Part shown: positions 25,001 through 33,595 of the stretch, piece by piece
How positions within the stretch are numbered: the first letter of the stretch is position 1
Layout: every line of letters starts with the position of its first letter
Source of the DNA: Sphingomonas_D zeicaulis
GTDB lineage: Bacteria; Pseudomonadota; Alphaproteobacteria; Sphingomonadales; Sphingomonadaceae
NCBI RefSeq assembly: GCF_050433225.1
Contig: NZ_JBNPXQ010000001.1
Coordinates: 1,860,001 to 1,924,000 of the forward strand
DNA: 64,000 nucleotides
Reading direction: 5' to 3'
Made by a program: the position numbers and the translations under genes
The notes under the pieces: model-generated
What the model saw: the letters and a program-made list of their open reading frames with translations, nothing else
Databases searched by the model: none
What the model was told of the DNA's origin: nothing

Positions 25001-25522
25001 GGCTCGCGGCTCGGCGAACTGGTCGGCGACGATCTCGGGCTGATCCCGCGGTTGGAAGAGGTGCTCGGCACGCTCAAGGTTCCGCAATGGTGGGTGCAGG
25101 GCAATCACGACTATGATTAGGATGCCGATCGCGACGCCGACGCGTCGGACACGTGGCGCCGCAAACTGATCGTGCTCGGCCACCACATTCCGCTGGTCGG
25201 CTTCGACAATCGCAAGGGATGGGCGCACCAGACCGATAATGCGCCGGAAGTCTACGCGCTGCTGGCGGGCCGCAAGGCGCTCGATCTGTCAGGCCATAGC
25301 CACACGCTGGAAAATCTGGCGCCCGGCGATCCCTATAAGGGCTGGAAGGTGCCCGCGACGTTGGCGCCCGGCATACACACCGCCACAGTCAGCGTAACGC
25401 GGCCGCAAGGCTGGGCGGCGCGCGAGACCCTTATCTTCGAGGTCCGCCCCGAACGGCCAGCGCGGACCTTCCGCTTCGACGTGTGGAATCCGGCGAAGGA
25501 CGGGCCACGCGTGCCGGAGTGA
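25001..25522 (+). pseudogene. Remnant of a calcineurin-like metallophosphoesterase
   Basis: In the same frame as the last transporter piece, sequence typical of a calcineurin-like phosphoesterase follows: GDDLGLIPRLEEVLG, WWVQGNHDYD (the GNHD metal motif), then a TAG at 25118-25120, then LIVLGHHIPLVGFDN, LDLSGHSHTLENLAPG (the GHxH motif) and a C-terminal beta domain to 25522. The N-terminal DxH part and much of the region between GNHD and GHH are absent, so there are at least two deletions plus a nonsense codon. Confidence 0.8.
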
Positions 25523-25543
25523 GCCTCGGCAAGCGGGGGCGGC

Positions 25544-26254
25544 CTACGTCGCCTCGCCCGGGATCGTGACGCCACGCTGAACCGCCGGCCGCGCTAGACC
25601 GCGGTCCAGCCAGCGCGCAACATGCGCATAGCGATCGAAGCCGACCAGCGCGCCGGCGTCGTAGAAGCCGATCAGATTGCGCACCATGCCGAGCATCGAG
25701 ATGTCGGCGATGCTGAACGCGTCGCCAACGAACCAGTCGCGGGCTGCCAGATGCGCGTCCATTACGCTCAGCAGCCGCTGGCTTTCCGCCACGTAGCGAT
25801 CGAGCGCGCGCTTGTCGTTCCAGGTGCGGCCATCGAACTTGTGGAAGAACCCGAGTTGACCGAACATTGGGCCGACGCCACCGACCTGGAAATAGATCCA
25901 CTGGATCGCCTGCCAGCGCCTGGCGGGATCGGCGGGCAGCAGCTTGCCGGTCTTCTCCGCCAGATAGTGCAAGATCGCGCCCGACTCGAACAGCCCCATC
26001 GGCACGCCGTCCGGCCCGTCCGGATCGAGGATGGCAGGGATTTTGCCGTTGGGGTTGAGGCTGAGGAATTCGGGCGTGCGCTGGTCACCCTTGCCGAAGT
26101 CCACGCGGTGAACCTCGTAGGGCAGGCCGACCTCTTCCAGCATGATCGACACCTTCACGCCGTTTGGCGTGGGCAGCGAATAGAGTTGCAGCCGATCGGG
26201 GTGCTGCGCCGGCCAGCGCCGGGTGATCGCGAAATCGTCGAGGGATCGGGTCAA
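25544..26254 (-). CDS. Glutathione S-transferase, YghU/Ure2p-like
   Basis: About 236 residues with an N-terminal thioredoxin-like GST domain (LQLYSLPTPNGVKVSIMLEE, the VDFGKGDQRTPEFLSLNPNG loop, then PDGVPMGLFESGAILHYLAE with the glutathione-binding E-S) and an all-helical C-terminal domain (RDWFVGDAFSIADISMLGMV). The TPNGVKV stretch and the long gap before it fit the YghU/YfcG/Ure2p group, which has glutathione-dependent disulfide reductase or peroxidase activity. No ATG sits near the start; a TTG with a strong Shine-Dalgarno is used (see the separate entry). A decayed second GST gene lies divergently 93 bases away. Confidence 0.85.
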   Translation of the reverse strand: MTRSLDDFAITRRWPAQHPDRLQLYSLPTPNGVKVSIMLEEVGLPYEVHRVDFGKGDQRTPEFLSLNPNGKIPAILDPDGPDGVPMGLFESGAILHYLAEKTGKLLPADPARRWQAIQWIYFQVGGVGPMFGQLGFFHKFDGRTWNDKRALDRYVAESQRLLSVMDAHLAARDWFVGDAFSIADISMLGMVRNLIGFYDAGALVGFDRYAHVARWLDRGLARPAVQRGVTIPGEAT

Positions 26255-26266
26255 GATATCGTCTCC
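26252..26266 (-). promoter_or_regulatory. Ribosome binding site deciding a TTG start
   Basis: On the minus strand AGGAG (26262-26266) stands seven bases before TTG (26252-26254), directly ahead of the first conserved residues of the GST. The only in-frame ATGs are far upstream in sequence without GST similarity, so TTG is the most likely start. Confidence 0.6.
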
Positions 26267-26347
26267 TGCGCACAGGCTGTGCCGCCCGCGCGCATCATAG
26301 ACGCGACCATATCGCTGCCGGCAAGTTGAGGCGGCCGGAGAGGTCGA

Positions 26348-27034
26348 ATGATCACGATCACCGCGATGAAATGGGCGCCGCCCTTCGCTGCCGGCCAGGT
26401 GCGCGATCATCGCGCACGATGGATCCTCAACGAGGTGGGCTGGCCTTATGAGGTGCGGCTGATCGACGCGACCGACTAGGCATCCGACGCCTACCGCACG
26501 CGCCAACCTTTCGGGCAGCTGCCCTATCTGGAAGAGGATGGCCGCCCGCCGCTGTTCGAAACAGGCGCAATCATAATTGATGTAGCAACCCGCGCTGGCC
26601 AGCTAATTCCGCCAGAGGGTGACGCCCGTGCGCTCGTCCTCACATGGGTTAATCGCGGCGCTCAACTCGGTTGAACCCTTCCTGATGAACGTCGCCGAGG
26701 TCGAATATTTCCTGGAGGACGAGGCGCAGAAGGCGGCACGCCGGCCGCCGGTGGTTGAGGCCGCCGGGCAGCGGCTCGAACAGCTTCAGACCGCGCTCGG
26801 TGAGCGGCAATGGCTGGCCGGCGACAGCTTCACCATCGCTGACCTGATGATGGCGTCCGTCCTGAAGATCGCCCGCAACCTGGGCCTGACGGAAGGCCTG
26901 CCGACACTCACCGCCTATCAGGATCGTTGCCTCGACCGCCCCGCCTATCGCAAGGCGATCACCGACCAGTGCGCGACGATCACAAGCATGTGATGGCCGA
27001 CATGAAATATGATCAGGTGGCCAAGGCGGGCTGA
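26348..27034 (+). pseudogene. Remnant of a glutathione S-transferase-like gene
   Basis: From the ATG at 26348 the frame reads a GST N-terminal domain (RARWILNEVGWPYEVRLIDA ... FGQLPYLEEDGRPPLFETGA) but is cut by TAG at 26477-26479. Near 26645-26660 it must shift frame to continue as IAALNSVEPFLMNVAEVEYF ... WLAGDSFTIADLMMASVLKI, the GST C-terminal domain. A second shift near 26975-26990 would recover a tail ending MADMKYDQVAKAG at TGA 27032-27034. One nonsense and two frameshifts make this a pseudogene, although the second half alone is an open frame of 124 codons. Confidence 0.8.
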
Positions 27035-27047
27035 ACACGCCTCAGCC

Positions 27048-27641
27048 TCAGTCCTGCCGTCGCAGCCCCGAGGCGAGCCGCAGAAACGCATCGACCGCGC
27101 GCACCATCACCGCGGGCGGATCCTCCGCCGCAGCGATCCACAGCGCCGCGTTCAGCGCCGCGCCGTTGAGCAGCCGCGCCGCGGCCTCAGCATCGACGGG
27201 CTGAACGACGCCCTCCATGATCAGGGTCTCGATGGTTTCGGTGGTAGCGCGAAGGCAGGCGGTCTGGTTGGGCCAGCGCGAGGGATCCCCCAGTACCGCA
27301 GGTCCATCGAGATGGACGATGCGCTGAATTTCAGGATCGAGCGACATCTCGATATAGGCGACACCTTCATCGAGCAGCCCCTGCCAGCGCGTCGGCGCCC
27401 GCTCCTGTACCGCATGCTGACGCGCGAGCATCTCGGCGTCGATCTGCTCGATCACCGCTTGCAGCAGCCCCTTCTTATCGCCGAAATTATGATAAAGCGC
27501 GCCGCGGGTAAGGCCGGCTTCGGCTGTCAGGTCGTCCATCGACGCTGCCGCATACCCCTTTGTCGCGAAGGCCCGGCGCGCGGCCGCGATCAACTTGGCA
27601 CGCGTTCCCTCCACCATCTCTGCCCGACGCCGCGCGACCAC
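27048..27641 (-). CDS. TetR-family regulator
   Basis: A 197-residue regulator with the TetR HTH at about residues 12-58 (LIAAARRAFATKGYAAASMD, then DLTAEAGLTRGALYHNFGDKK), followed by a helical ligand-binding half. It is divergent from the RidA-family gene at 27766. The 124-base gap between them holds three palindromes of the same sequence family, making autoregulation and control of ridA very likely. Confidence 0.9.
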   Translation of the reverse strand: MVARRRAEMVEGTRAKLIAAARRAFATKGYAAASMDDLTAEAGLTRGALYHNFGDKKGLLQAVIEQIDAEMLARQHAVQERAPTRWQGLLDEGVAYIEMSLDPEIQRIVHLDGPAVLGDPSRWPNQTACLRATTETIETLIMEGVVQPVDAEAAARLLNGAALNAALWIAAAEDPPAVMVRAVDAFLRLASGLRRQD

Positions 27642-27659
27642 GTTTCATCTCCTCATTCT

Positions 27660-27676
27660 GCATACGCCCCGTATGC
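27660..27676. promoter_or_regulatory. TetR operator palindrome 1
   Basis: gcatacg-ccc-cgtatgc is a perfect 7-3-7 palindrome, 19 bases before the TetR start codon. It shares the core CATACG-N3-CGTATG with the next two sites. Confidence 0.7.
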
Positions 27677-27681
27677 CAATT

Positions 27682-27700
27682 GACATACGAGACGTATGTC
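27682..27700. promoter_or_regulatory. TetR operator palindrome 2
   Basis: gacatacg-aga-cgtatgtc is a perfect 8-3-8 palindrome whose centre is 23 bases from that of site 1, about two helical turns. Confidence 0.7.
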
Positions 27701-27710
27701 ACAATATGCG

Positions 27711-27729
27711 GGCATACGGCGCGTATATC
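27711..27729. promoter_or_regulatory. TetR operator palindrome 3 (imperfect)
   Basis: ggcatacg-gcg-cgtatatc keeps the CATACG-N3-CGTAT core with one mismatch pair. Its centre is 29 bases from site 2 and it lies 37 bases before the ridA-type ATG, where it could block that promoter. Confidence 0.6.
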
Positions 27730-27765
27730 AATGGGCGAGTGCGCCGACTTTCATGGAGTGACATC

Positions 27766-28164
27766 ATGGCAAAGCGTGACGCGATCTTCCCCGCAGGCCG
27801 GCAGGCGCTGTACGACATCCATCGCTATTCGGCGGCCGTACGATCGGGCGACCTATTGTTCGTATCTGGCCAGGTCGGCAGCCGCGAGGATGGTTCGCCC
27901 GAGCCAGATTTCGCGCAACAGGTGGAGCGCGCCTTCACCAACCTCGGTGCGGTGCTGGAAGCCGCAGGCGCCAGCTTCGACGACATCATCGACGTGACGA
28001 CCTTCCACACCGATCCCGAAACGCAGTTTGAGAAGGTGCTCGCAGCAAAGGACAAGGTCTTCAGCGAGGCGCCCTATCCAAGCTGGACCGCTGTGGGCGT
28101 GACGTGGCTGGCCGGCTTCGATTTCGAGATCAAGGTGGTCGCGCGCATCCCTGCCAGCAACTGA
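27766..28164 (+). CDS. RidA/YjgF-family protein
   Basis: A 132-residue member of the RidA (YjgF/YER057c/UK114) family: YSAAVRSGDLLFVSGQVGSR, then FAQQVERAFTNLGAVLEAAG, ending PSWTAVGVTWLAGFDFEIKV. Canonical RidA deaminates reactive enamines/imines through a conserved Arg in a CxR-type motif near the C-terminus; here the Arg of VVARIPASN is present but the usual neighbouring residues differ, so it may belong to a non-deaminase subgroup. GGAG seven bases before the ATG at 27766 supports this start. It is divergent from, and probably repressed by, the TetR gene at 27048. Confidence 0.88.
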   Translation: MAKRDAIFPAGRQALYDIHRYSAAVRSGDLLFVSGQVGSREDGSPEPDFAQQVERAFTNLGAVLEAAGASFDDIIDVTTFHTDPETQFEKVLAAKDKVFSEAPYPSWTAVGVTWLAGFDFEIKVVARIPASN

Positions 28165-28219
28165 TCAACCCTGCCCCACCGTCGCCGATCGGCGGCGGTG
28201 GGGCGAGCACCCGCAACCC

Positions 28220-28609
28220 TTACAGCGCGGGCAGGCAGCCGCGTAGTTCATCCTTGATCGTCGTGCTGTCGCGGTAGAGCGCAGTGAATGCCTGGAACGC
28301 GGCATCGCGCTCCGGCATCGGGGCATCGGCATAGAGCGTGATCGTCGCGGCCTCGCTTTCGACCAGCGCGCCCTTTTCCACCAATCGCATCACGCGCGTC
28401 GTCGTGGCGTTCTTCTTGCCGGCGTACCAGGCGTTGTGCGCAGCCACCGCTTTTTCGAACACCGCGAGTTTGCCCGGCATGATCAGGCTGTGCCGGACAG
28501 TGGCATAGCGCGTACCCGCCGGGCAGGCGGCGCCAGGTGCAGCACCCTGCGCCAACGCGCCGGTGGCGGCGAACAGCGCAACGCCCGCGATCAACCTCTT
28601 CATCATCAT
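28220..28609 (-). CDS. Small exported protein of unknown function
   Basis: About 129 residues with a clear signal peptide (MMMKRLIAGVALFAATGALAQ). The mature part has two Cys residues (AACPAGT and GCLPAL) that could form a disulfide across the whole protein, and the stretch LIMPGKLAVFEKAVAAHNAW resembles the start of a dimeric alpha-beta barrel (EthD/ABM-like) domain. Several ATGs cluster at the start; the one at 28609 has AGGGGG six bases upstream. It is periplasmic by prediction, with no family assigned. Confidence 0.65.
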   Translation of the reverse strand: MMMKRLIAGVALFAATGALAQGAAPGAACPAGTRYATVRHSLIMPGKLAVFEKAVAAHNAWYAGKKNATTTRVMRLVEKGALVESEAATITLYADAPMPERDAAFQAFTALYRDSTTIKDELRGCLPAL

Positions 28610-28802
28610 GACCATCCCCCTGTCCCCGGTGCGAAGCCGCACCGCACATCCCCTCGCACCGCCATGTGACTATGACGCGATGGCAGCGCTGACAATCGCC
28701 GTCTTCGCCAGCGCTCCGGTCAGCAGCGCCTTTCTACATCCATCGCTCAGCGGAACGGCGGCGTTCGGTTAACGCGGCGAGATCGGTTCGGGTTGGCGCC
28801 GC

Positions 28803-31322
28803 TCAGTAGACGTCGCGCTTGTAACAGCCGCTTTCGATCAGCGCCTCGAGCCGTTCCTCGCCGATGATCTCGCCGAGCGTAGCGTGGACTTCCTGCGCCA
28901 TGCCCGCAAGGCTGCCGCAGACGAGGATCGCGGCGCCATCATCCATCCAGCGCAGCACGTCCGCCCTCGCCGCCTGCAGCAGATGCTGCACGTAGCGCCC
29001 GCAATCGGCATCGCGCGAATAGGCGCGGTCGAGGCGGCCCAGCGTGCCATCGTCCAGCCAGCCCTGCAACTCGGCGTCGAAAAAGGCGTGCGCGCGTTCC
29101 CGCTCACCGAACAGCAACCAATGACCCTGGCGGCCTATATTTGCCTGCGCGCGCAGATGGGCGCGCAGCCCGGCGATGCCGGTGCCGTTGCCGATCAGGA
29201 TCAGCCGCCCGCTGAAGCCGGAGAGGCGGAAACCAGGGTTGGGCCGGACGCGCAACATCACCGTTTCGCCGGTCGGCACATGCGCGGTCAGCCAGCCCGA
29301 TCCGATGCCGAAGCGGCCATCGTCGCGCCGCACCTGCCGCACGACGAGGTCGATCGCGCCATCCGCCGCGATCGAGGCGGCGGAATATTCGCGCGTCGAC
29401 AGCGGCCGCAAGGTCGCCGCCTTGTCGCGCGCGAACACGCCATCGTCGGGCAGCACCGCGGCGGCAAGTTGTTCGCGCAGCGCCGCTACATCCTCCAGCA
29501 ATTCCCCATCGGGCGCGGCCTGCTGCAACAGCGCCTCGACATCGGCTGGCGCGTTGCGCGGCTGGATCTCGACGATGTCGCCCGCCTCCCACGTCATCGC
29601 ATCGCCCTCGAGCGGCTCCAGCCGGAGGTGGAACGCCTTGGCATGGTCGCTGGCTTCGTTCAGCACTTCGCGCATGACCAGGCGGCAGCGGCGGAAGGCG
29701 TCCGCGGCGGGTTCGCTGCCCTTCTCGGCCGCGCCGAGGCGGACCAGTTCGCGGCGCCATGCGGCATAGGCGCGGCTGTCGCTGCCATCCATCTTGATCA
29801 GTGGGAACAGCCGCTGCGCGCCGGACTCGGCCAGCCAGGCATCGAGTTCGACGCCAAAATTGCAGAAATCGGGATATTGGCGATCACCCAGCCCGAGCAC
29901 ACCATAATCAAGATGCGCGAGCTTCAGCCGCTTGCGCATCATCGACCGGGCGAAGCCGCGGGCGGCATCGGGCGGATCGCCCTCGCCATAGGTGCTGACG
30001 ACGAACAGCGCGCGATCGGCGCGGCGCAGCCTATCCTGCGTGAGCGCCGCGATCGCAACGACTTCCACAGCGATACCGCCGGCGCCAAGCGCACGCGCCG
30101 CCCCCCGCGCGCTGAGTTCGGCATTGCCGGTCTGCGTGGCGTAGACGATCAGGAAACCGCCATCGCCGCCGCCCGTCTCGCCCCCCGCCTGGGCAGCGAG
30201 CGCCTTTGCCTCCCGCTTGCGCCTGCGCCGCGAGAGATAGAGCATAAAGCCGGTGATGGTGAACAGCGGCATGGTGAGGCTGGTTATCAGCATGATGACC
30301 CGCCCGGGCAAGCCGAAGAAGGCGCCGCGGTGGATTTCGAACATGCTTTGCGTGATCACCTGCCCGAGCGGACGGCGATCATAAAGGTCGGTCTTCTTGA
30401 GCGCCCCCGTCTTCGTATCATAGCTGAACTTGTCGGTCTGGCGCAGGTGGCGCGCACCTTCAGGCCGCGCATCGACATTGATCGCCTTCATCGGCGCGCC
30501 CGGCGCCGGGCGGGTCAGCCGCGCCCAGGCATAATCCTGGCCATTGTCGCGAATGAAGGTCGCCCAGCTCGGATCGATCGCGGGACGCGGTGCGGGGTTG
30601 CCGTCGCGCTTCGGGCGCCCCTCGCCTTCACCCGCGACCTTGCCGGTAAGCGCGTAGGTCACGCCGCGGCGATACCAGTCATAGGACCACCAAAGGCCTG
30701 TGAACGCGCTGATCAGATAGAAGCACAGCACCCAGGTGCCGATTGTGACATGCAGCGCGCGCCACAGGTTACGGCCGGTCTTGCGCAAATCGAGCACCAG
30801 CCATGACCGCCAGTCGAGCGCCTTGCGCGGCCAGCGCAGATAGAGGCCCGAGAGCGCGAAGAAGATCAACGCGATCGCGCTGAACCCGGTCAACTGGCGG
30901 CCGATGCCGTTGCCGCCGCCGGGCAGCGCCAGCCAGCGATGCAGTTCGTCCATCGTGTGGAAGAAGCCCTCGGCGCTGGAATCGCCCAGCCAGGCGCCGG
31001 TCGCACGATCGACCTGCCCCTGCTTGCGGCCGCGGCCCTCGCTGGCGTTCATCCGCACGCGAAATGAGCGTGCGCGATCCGCTTCCCAATCCAGCCGCGT
31101 TACATAATAGCCGGGATTGTCGGCCTCCAGCTTTGCGATCAGCCGATCGGGTGAAAGGTCTGGACCGGCTGGCACGCCGGGCGCGTAGATGCGCGGCGAC
31201 AGCGCCTCGCCGATCTCGTCTTCGAAGCTCATCGCAGCGCCGGTGACGCCCATCAGCGCCAGCACGATCCCCGCAGTGATCCCGAGGAACCAGTGAATCT
31301 GGAAGAAGAACTGTCTCGTCAC
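28803..31322 (-). CDS. PepSY membrane domain - flavodoxin - FAD/NAD(P) reductase fusion
   Basis: About 839 residues. The first 365 form a PepSY-associated transmembrane module with four to five helices and paired His (for example HWFLGITAGIVLALMG, MDELHRWLALPG, WRALHVTIGTW, FEIHRGAFFG), likely haem or quinone contacts. From about residue 390 a flavodoxin domain follows (FLIVYATQTGNAELS, STYGEGDPPDAA), then an FAD-binding and NADPH-binding half as in sulfite reductase flavoprotein (LILIGNGTGIAGLRAHLRA, CGRYVQHLL). It would move electrons from NADPH across the inner membrane, plausibly to reduce ferric siderophores. GTG at 31322 with GGGGG upstream starts just before the first helix. It is divergent from a siderophore receptor. 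Confidence 0.85.
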   Translation of the reverse strand: MTRQFFFQIHWFLGITAGIVLALMGVTGAAMSFEDEIGEALSPRIYAPGVPAGPDLSPDRLIAKLEADNPGYYVTRLDWEADRARSFRVRMNASEGRGRKQGQVDRATGAWLGDSSAEGFFHTMDELHRWLALPGGGNGIGRQLTGFSAIALIFFALSGLYLRWPRKALDWRSWLVLDLRKTGRNLWRALHVTIGTWVLCFYLISAFTGLWWSYDWYRRGVTYALTGKVAGEGEGRPKRDGNPAPRPAIDPSWATFIRDNGQDYAWARLTRPAPGAPMKAINVDARPEGARHLRQTDKFSYDTKTGALKKTDLYDRRPLGQVITQSMFEIHRGAFFGLPGRVIMLITSLTMPLFTITGFMLYLSRRRRKREAKALAAQAGGETGGGDGGFLIVYATQTGNAELSARGAARALGAGGIAVEVVAIAALTQDRLRRADRALFVVSTYGEGDPPDAARGFARSMMRKRLKLAHLDYGVLGLGDRQYPDFCNFGVELDAWLAESGAQRLFPLIKMDGSDSRAYAAWRRELVRLGAAEKGSEPAADAFRRCRLVMREVLNEASDHAKAFHLRLEPLEGDAMTWEAGDIVEIQPRNAPADVEALLQQAAPDGELLEDVAALREQLAAAVLPDDGVFARDKAATLRPLSTREYSAASIAADGAIDLVVRQVRRDDGRFGIGSGWLTAHVPTGETVMLRVRPNPGFRLSGFSGRLILIGNGTGIAGLRAHLRAQANIGRQGHWLLFGERERAHAFFDAELQGWLDDGTLGRLDRAYSRDADCGRYVQHLLQAARADVLRWMDDGAAILVCGSLAGMAQEVHATLGEIIGEERLEALIESGCYKRDVY

Positions 31323-31393
31323 GCGACCCCCGCAGGCTCGGCACCCTCTTCCGTACCGTCCCTTTGTATGAAAATGTTGCAGAACGCAATTGC

Positions 31394-31412
31394 GATCCAT
31401 TATCATTAATTC
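31394..31412. promoter_or_regulatory. Candidate Fur box
   Basis: gatccattatcattaattc between the divergent reductase and receptor genes contains ATTATCATT, matching one half of the Fur consensus GATAATGATAATCATTATC; the other half is poor. The context (siderophore receptor and ferric-reductase-like protein) favours iron control. Confidence 0.4.
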
Positions 31413-31454
31413 TAAGGGCGCTGCAACGCACAATCACAATCATTTCGGGGGCCA

Positions 31455-33560
31455 ATGAACCTTCTCCTCATCGCCGCTGCCGCAGCCGCGCAGTCTGCCG
31501 CTCCCGCCCCCGGCCCCGCGGCCGAACAGGGCGCCGGCGGCGAAACCGTCGAGCGCAAGCTGGACGAGGAAATCATCGTCATTGGCCAGCGGCCGACGTT
31601 CAAGACCGAGGTCGTCCAGGTCGGTGCGTTCCGCAACCAGTCGATCCTCGATACGCCGTCGAGCATCGCGGTGATCCCCAAGGCGCTGCTCGATGCGCAG
31701 GGCGCGACCGGGCTGGAGGAAGCGCTGCGCAACACGCCCGGCGTCACCCAGCAGGCCACCAGCCCGACGACGAGCAACAATTTCGTCAATCGCGGTGTGC
31801 TGATCCAGGCACGCACCAATTACCGCCTCAACGGCGCGCTGCAGATCATCAATCTCAGCCCGGTGCCGATCGAGAACAAGCAGCGCGTGGAACTGCTCAA
31901 GGGCGTCTCCGCGCTCTATTATGGCCTGTCGACGCCGTCGGGCATCGTCAATGTCGTCGCCAAGCGCGCGGGCGACCGGCCGGTGACCAATTTCTACGTC
32001 AATGGCGATGCCGAGGGCAGCATCGGCGGCGGGCTCGATATCGGCCGCACCTTGGGGCCGGACGACCAGTTCGGCGTGCGCCTCAACGGCTATGCCAGCC
32101 ACATCGAAACCCCGATCGATGGCGTCAACGGCTATCGCTACCTCGCCAGCGGCGCGTTCGACTGGCAGGTGAGCGAGCGGCTCTCGCTGAAGCTGGACGT
32201 CGAGCATTATCGCCGAGCGACCGACGAACCGGGCGGCATCGCGCTGGCCGCGGCGCGGCTGCTGACCGAGATCCCCGATCCGCATCACCGCTATGCGCCG
32301 GTCAACGCGCCCTACCGCACCTGGTCCACCAACATTCTCGGCCGCGCCGATTATGCGCTGGGCGGAAGCTGGTCGCTGCGCGCCGAAGCCGGCGTCTCCC
32401 AGTCGCGCCGCCAGCGCAGCCGCGCCGATTTCAGCTTCACCTCGACGATCACCGGGCCGACCACCGGCATCGGCCGGATCAGCGGCAACTATACGCCCGA
32501 CCAGTCATATCGGAACGAGTATCTCCGCGCCGAACTGGCGGGCAAGCTCGACACGTTCGGCATCTCGCATGAACTGCTGTTCGGCGTCGCGCGCAACCGC
32601 CAGATCCAGAAGGACCAGAACCAGCGCAGCTACACCGCGGTCGCGCAGAACATCTATGATCCGGTCGACATCTCGTTCGACGATCTCGTCTTTACCACCA
32701 CGCGCCTGCAGCCCGGCAGCGTCAACATCGACACCGGCCTCTACGCGCTCGACATCGCGCATGTGGGAGAGAAGATCCTGCTGATCGGCGGCGTGCGCCG
32801 GGTGATCTACGACACCGAGGAAGCCGGCGACGACTATACGATCAAGACGTGGACGCCGACCGCGGGCATCGTCTTCCGCCCGACGCCGAAGACCAGCCTC
32901 TACTTCACCTATATCGAGGGCCTGGAAAGCGCCGGCACCGCGCCCGCAGGCACCGAGAATGAGGGCGATATCCTCCGCCCCGTCGTCTCGAAGCAGATCG
33001 AGGCGGGCGGCCGCGTCGAGGTGCTGGGCGCGCTGGCCTCGCTGGCCTATTTCCGCATCGACCGCGCGCTCGGCTATATCAATACCGACAATCTCTACGT
33101 CGTCGACGGCACCGCGATCCACGAGGGCGTCGAAGCTTCGCTCCAGGGCAATCTCACGCCGCAGCTTTCGGTGGCGATCGCCGGCCAATATCTGAAGGCG
33201 ACACAGCGCGACACCGGCGTCGCCGCGCAGAACGGCCTGCGCGTCGACAACACGCCGCGCTGGGGCGGATCGGTGTTTGTGGAATATCGGCCCGAAGCGC
33301 TGCCCGATTTCGGCATCAACGGCGGCGTCTATCACACCGGCCTGCGCTATGCCGATGCGCTCAACACGTTCGAACTGCCGGCCTATACGACCTACAGCCT
33401 CGGCGCGAACTACAAGCTGCGGCTGGACGGCGACCGGGCGATCACCTTCCGGGTGAATGGCGATAACATCACCAACAAGCGCTATTGGTCGACGGGCGGC
33501 AGCGTGTTCTACGTTGGGCTGGCACGGCAGGTGCGCTTCTCGGCAAGCATGGATTTTTGA
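31455..33560 (+). CDS. TonB-dependent siderophore receptor
   Basis: A 701-residue receptor of the FhuA/FhuE/FoxA class: short signal region (MNLLLIAAAAAAQSAA), TonB-box-like EEIIVIGQRP at about residue 38, the plug motifs LDTPSSIAVIPKALLDAQGA and LLKGVSALYYGLSTPSGIVN that mark siderophore receptors, and a barrel ending in the C-terminal VGLARQVRFSASMDF. It imports a ferric chelate across the outer membrane. The divergent PepSY/flavoreductase fusion is a plausible partner for releasing iron. The siderophore cannot be named. Confidence 0.92.
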   Translation: MNLLLIAAAAAAQSAAPAPGPAAEQGAGGETVERKLDEEIIVIGQRPTFKTEVVQVGAFRNQSILDTPSSIAVIPKALLDAQGATGLEEALRNTPGVTQQATSPTTSNNFVNRGVLIQARTNYRLNGALQIINLSPVPIENKQRVELLKGVSALYYGLSTPSGIVNVVAKRAGDRPVTNFYVNGDAEGSIGGGLDIGRTLGPDDQFGVRLNGYASHIETPIDGVNGYRYLASGAFDWQVSERLSLKLDVEHYRRATDEPGGIALAAARLLTEIPDPHHRYAPVNAPYRTWSTNILGRADYALGGSWSLRAEAGVSQSRRQRSRADFSFTSTITGPTTGIGRISGNYTPDQSYRNEYLRAELAGKLDTFGISHELLFGVARNRQIQKDQNQRSYTAVAQNIYDPVDISFDDLVFTTTRLQPGSVNIDTGLYALDIAHVGEKILLIGGVRRVIYDTEEAGDDYTIKTWTPTAGIVFRPTPKTSLYFTYIEGLESAGTAPAGTENEGDILRPVVSKQIEAGGRVEVLGALASLAYFRIDRALGYINTDNLYVVDGTAIHEGVEASLQGNLTPQLSVAIAGQYLKATQRDTGVAAQNGLRVDNTPRWGGSVFVEYRPEALPDFGINGGVYHTGLRYADALNTFELPAYTTYSLGANYKLRLDGDRAITFRVNGDNITNKRYWSTGGSVFYVGLARQVRFSASMDF

Positions 33561-33568
33561 GGGTGGTA

Positions 33569-33588
33569 GGGGCGTTCAAAGACGCCCC
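33569..33588 (+). terminator. Hairpin terminator after the siderophore receptor
   Basis: ggggcgt-tcaaag-acgcccc forms a 7-bp stem with a 6-base loop starting eight bases after the receptor stop codon. The wider ggtaggggcgt (33565-33575) also pairs with acgcccctacc at 33710-33720 across the whole gap. Confidence 0.6.
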
Positions 33589-33595
33589 CTCCTCC

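Noticed and set aside
26619..26993. Intact 124-codon GST-like gene
   Set aside because: It holds only the C-terminal GST domain; the N-terminal domain lies just upstream in another frame and with a stop, so this is part of a pseudogene.
27660..27729. CRISPR-like array
   Set aside because: The repeats are three short palindromes with unequal spacing and lie at a TetR promoter; they are operators.
28884..30806. Open frame of about 640 codons opposite the PepSY/flavoreductase gene
   Set aside because: Antisense shadow caused by GC-rich third positions; no domain is visible and the minus strand has clear flavodoxin and reductase motifs.
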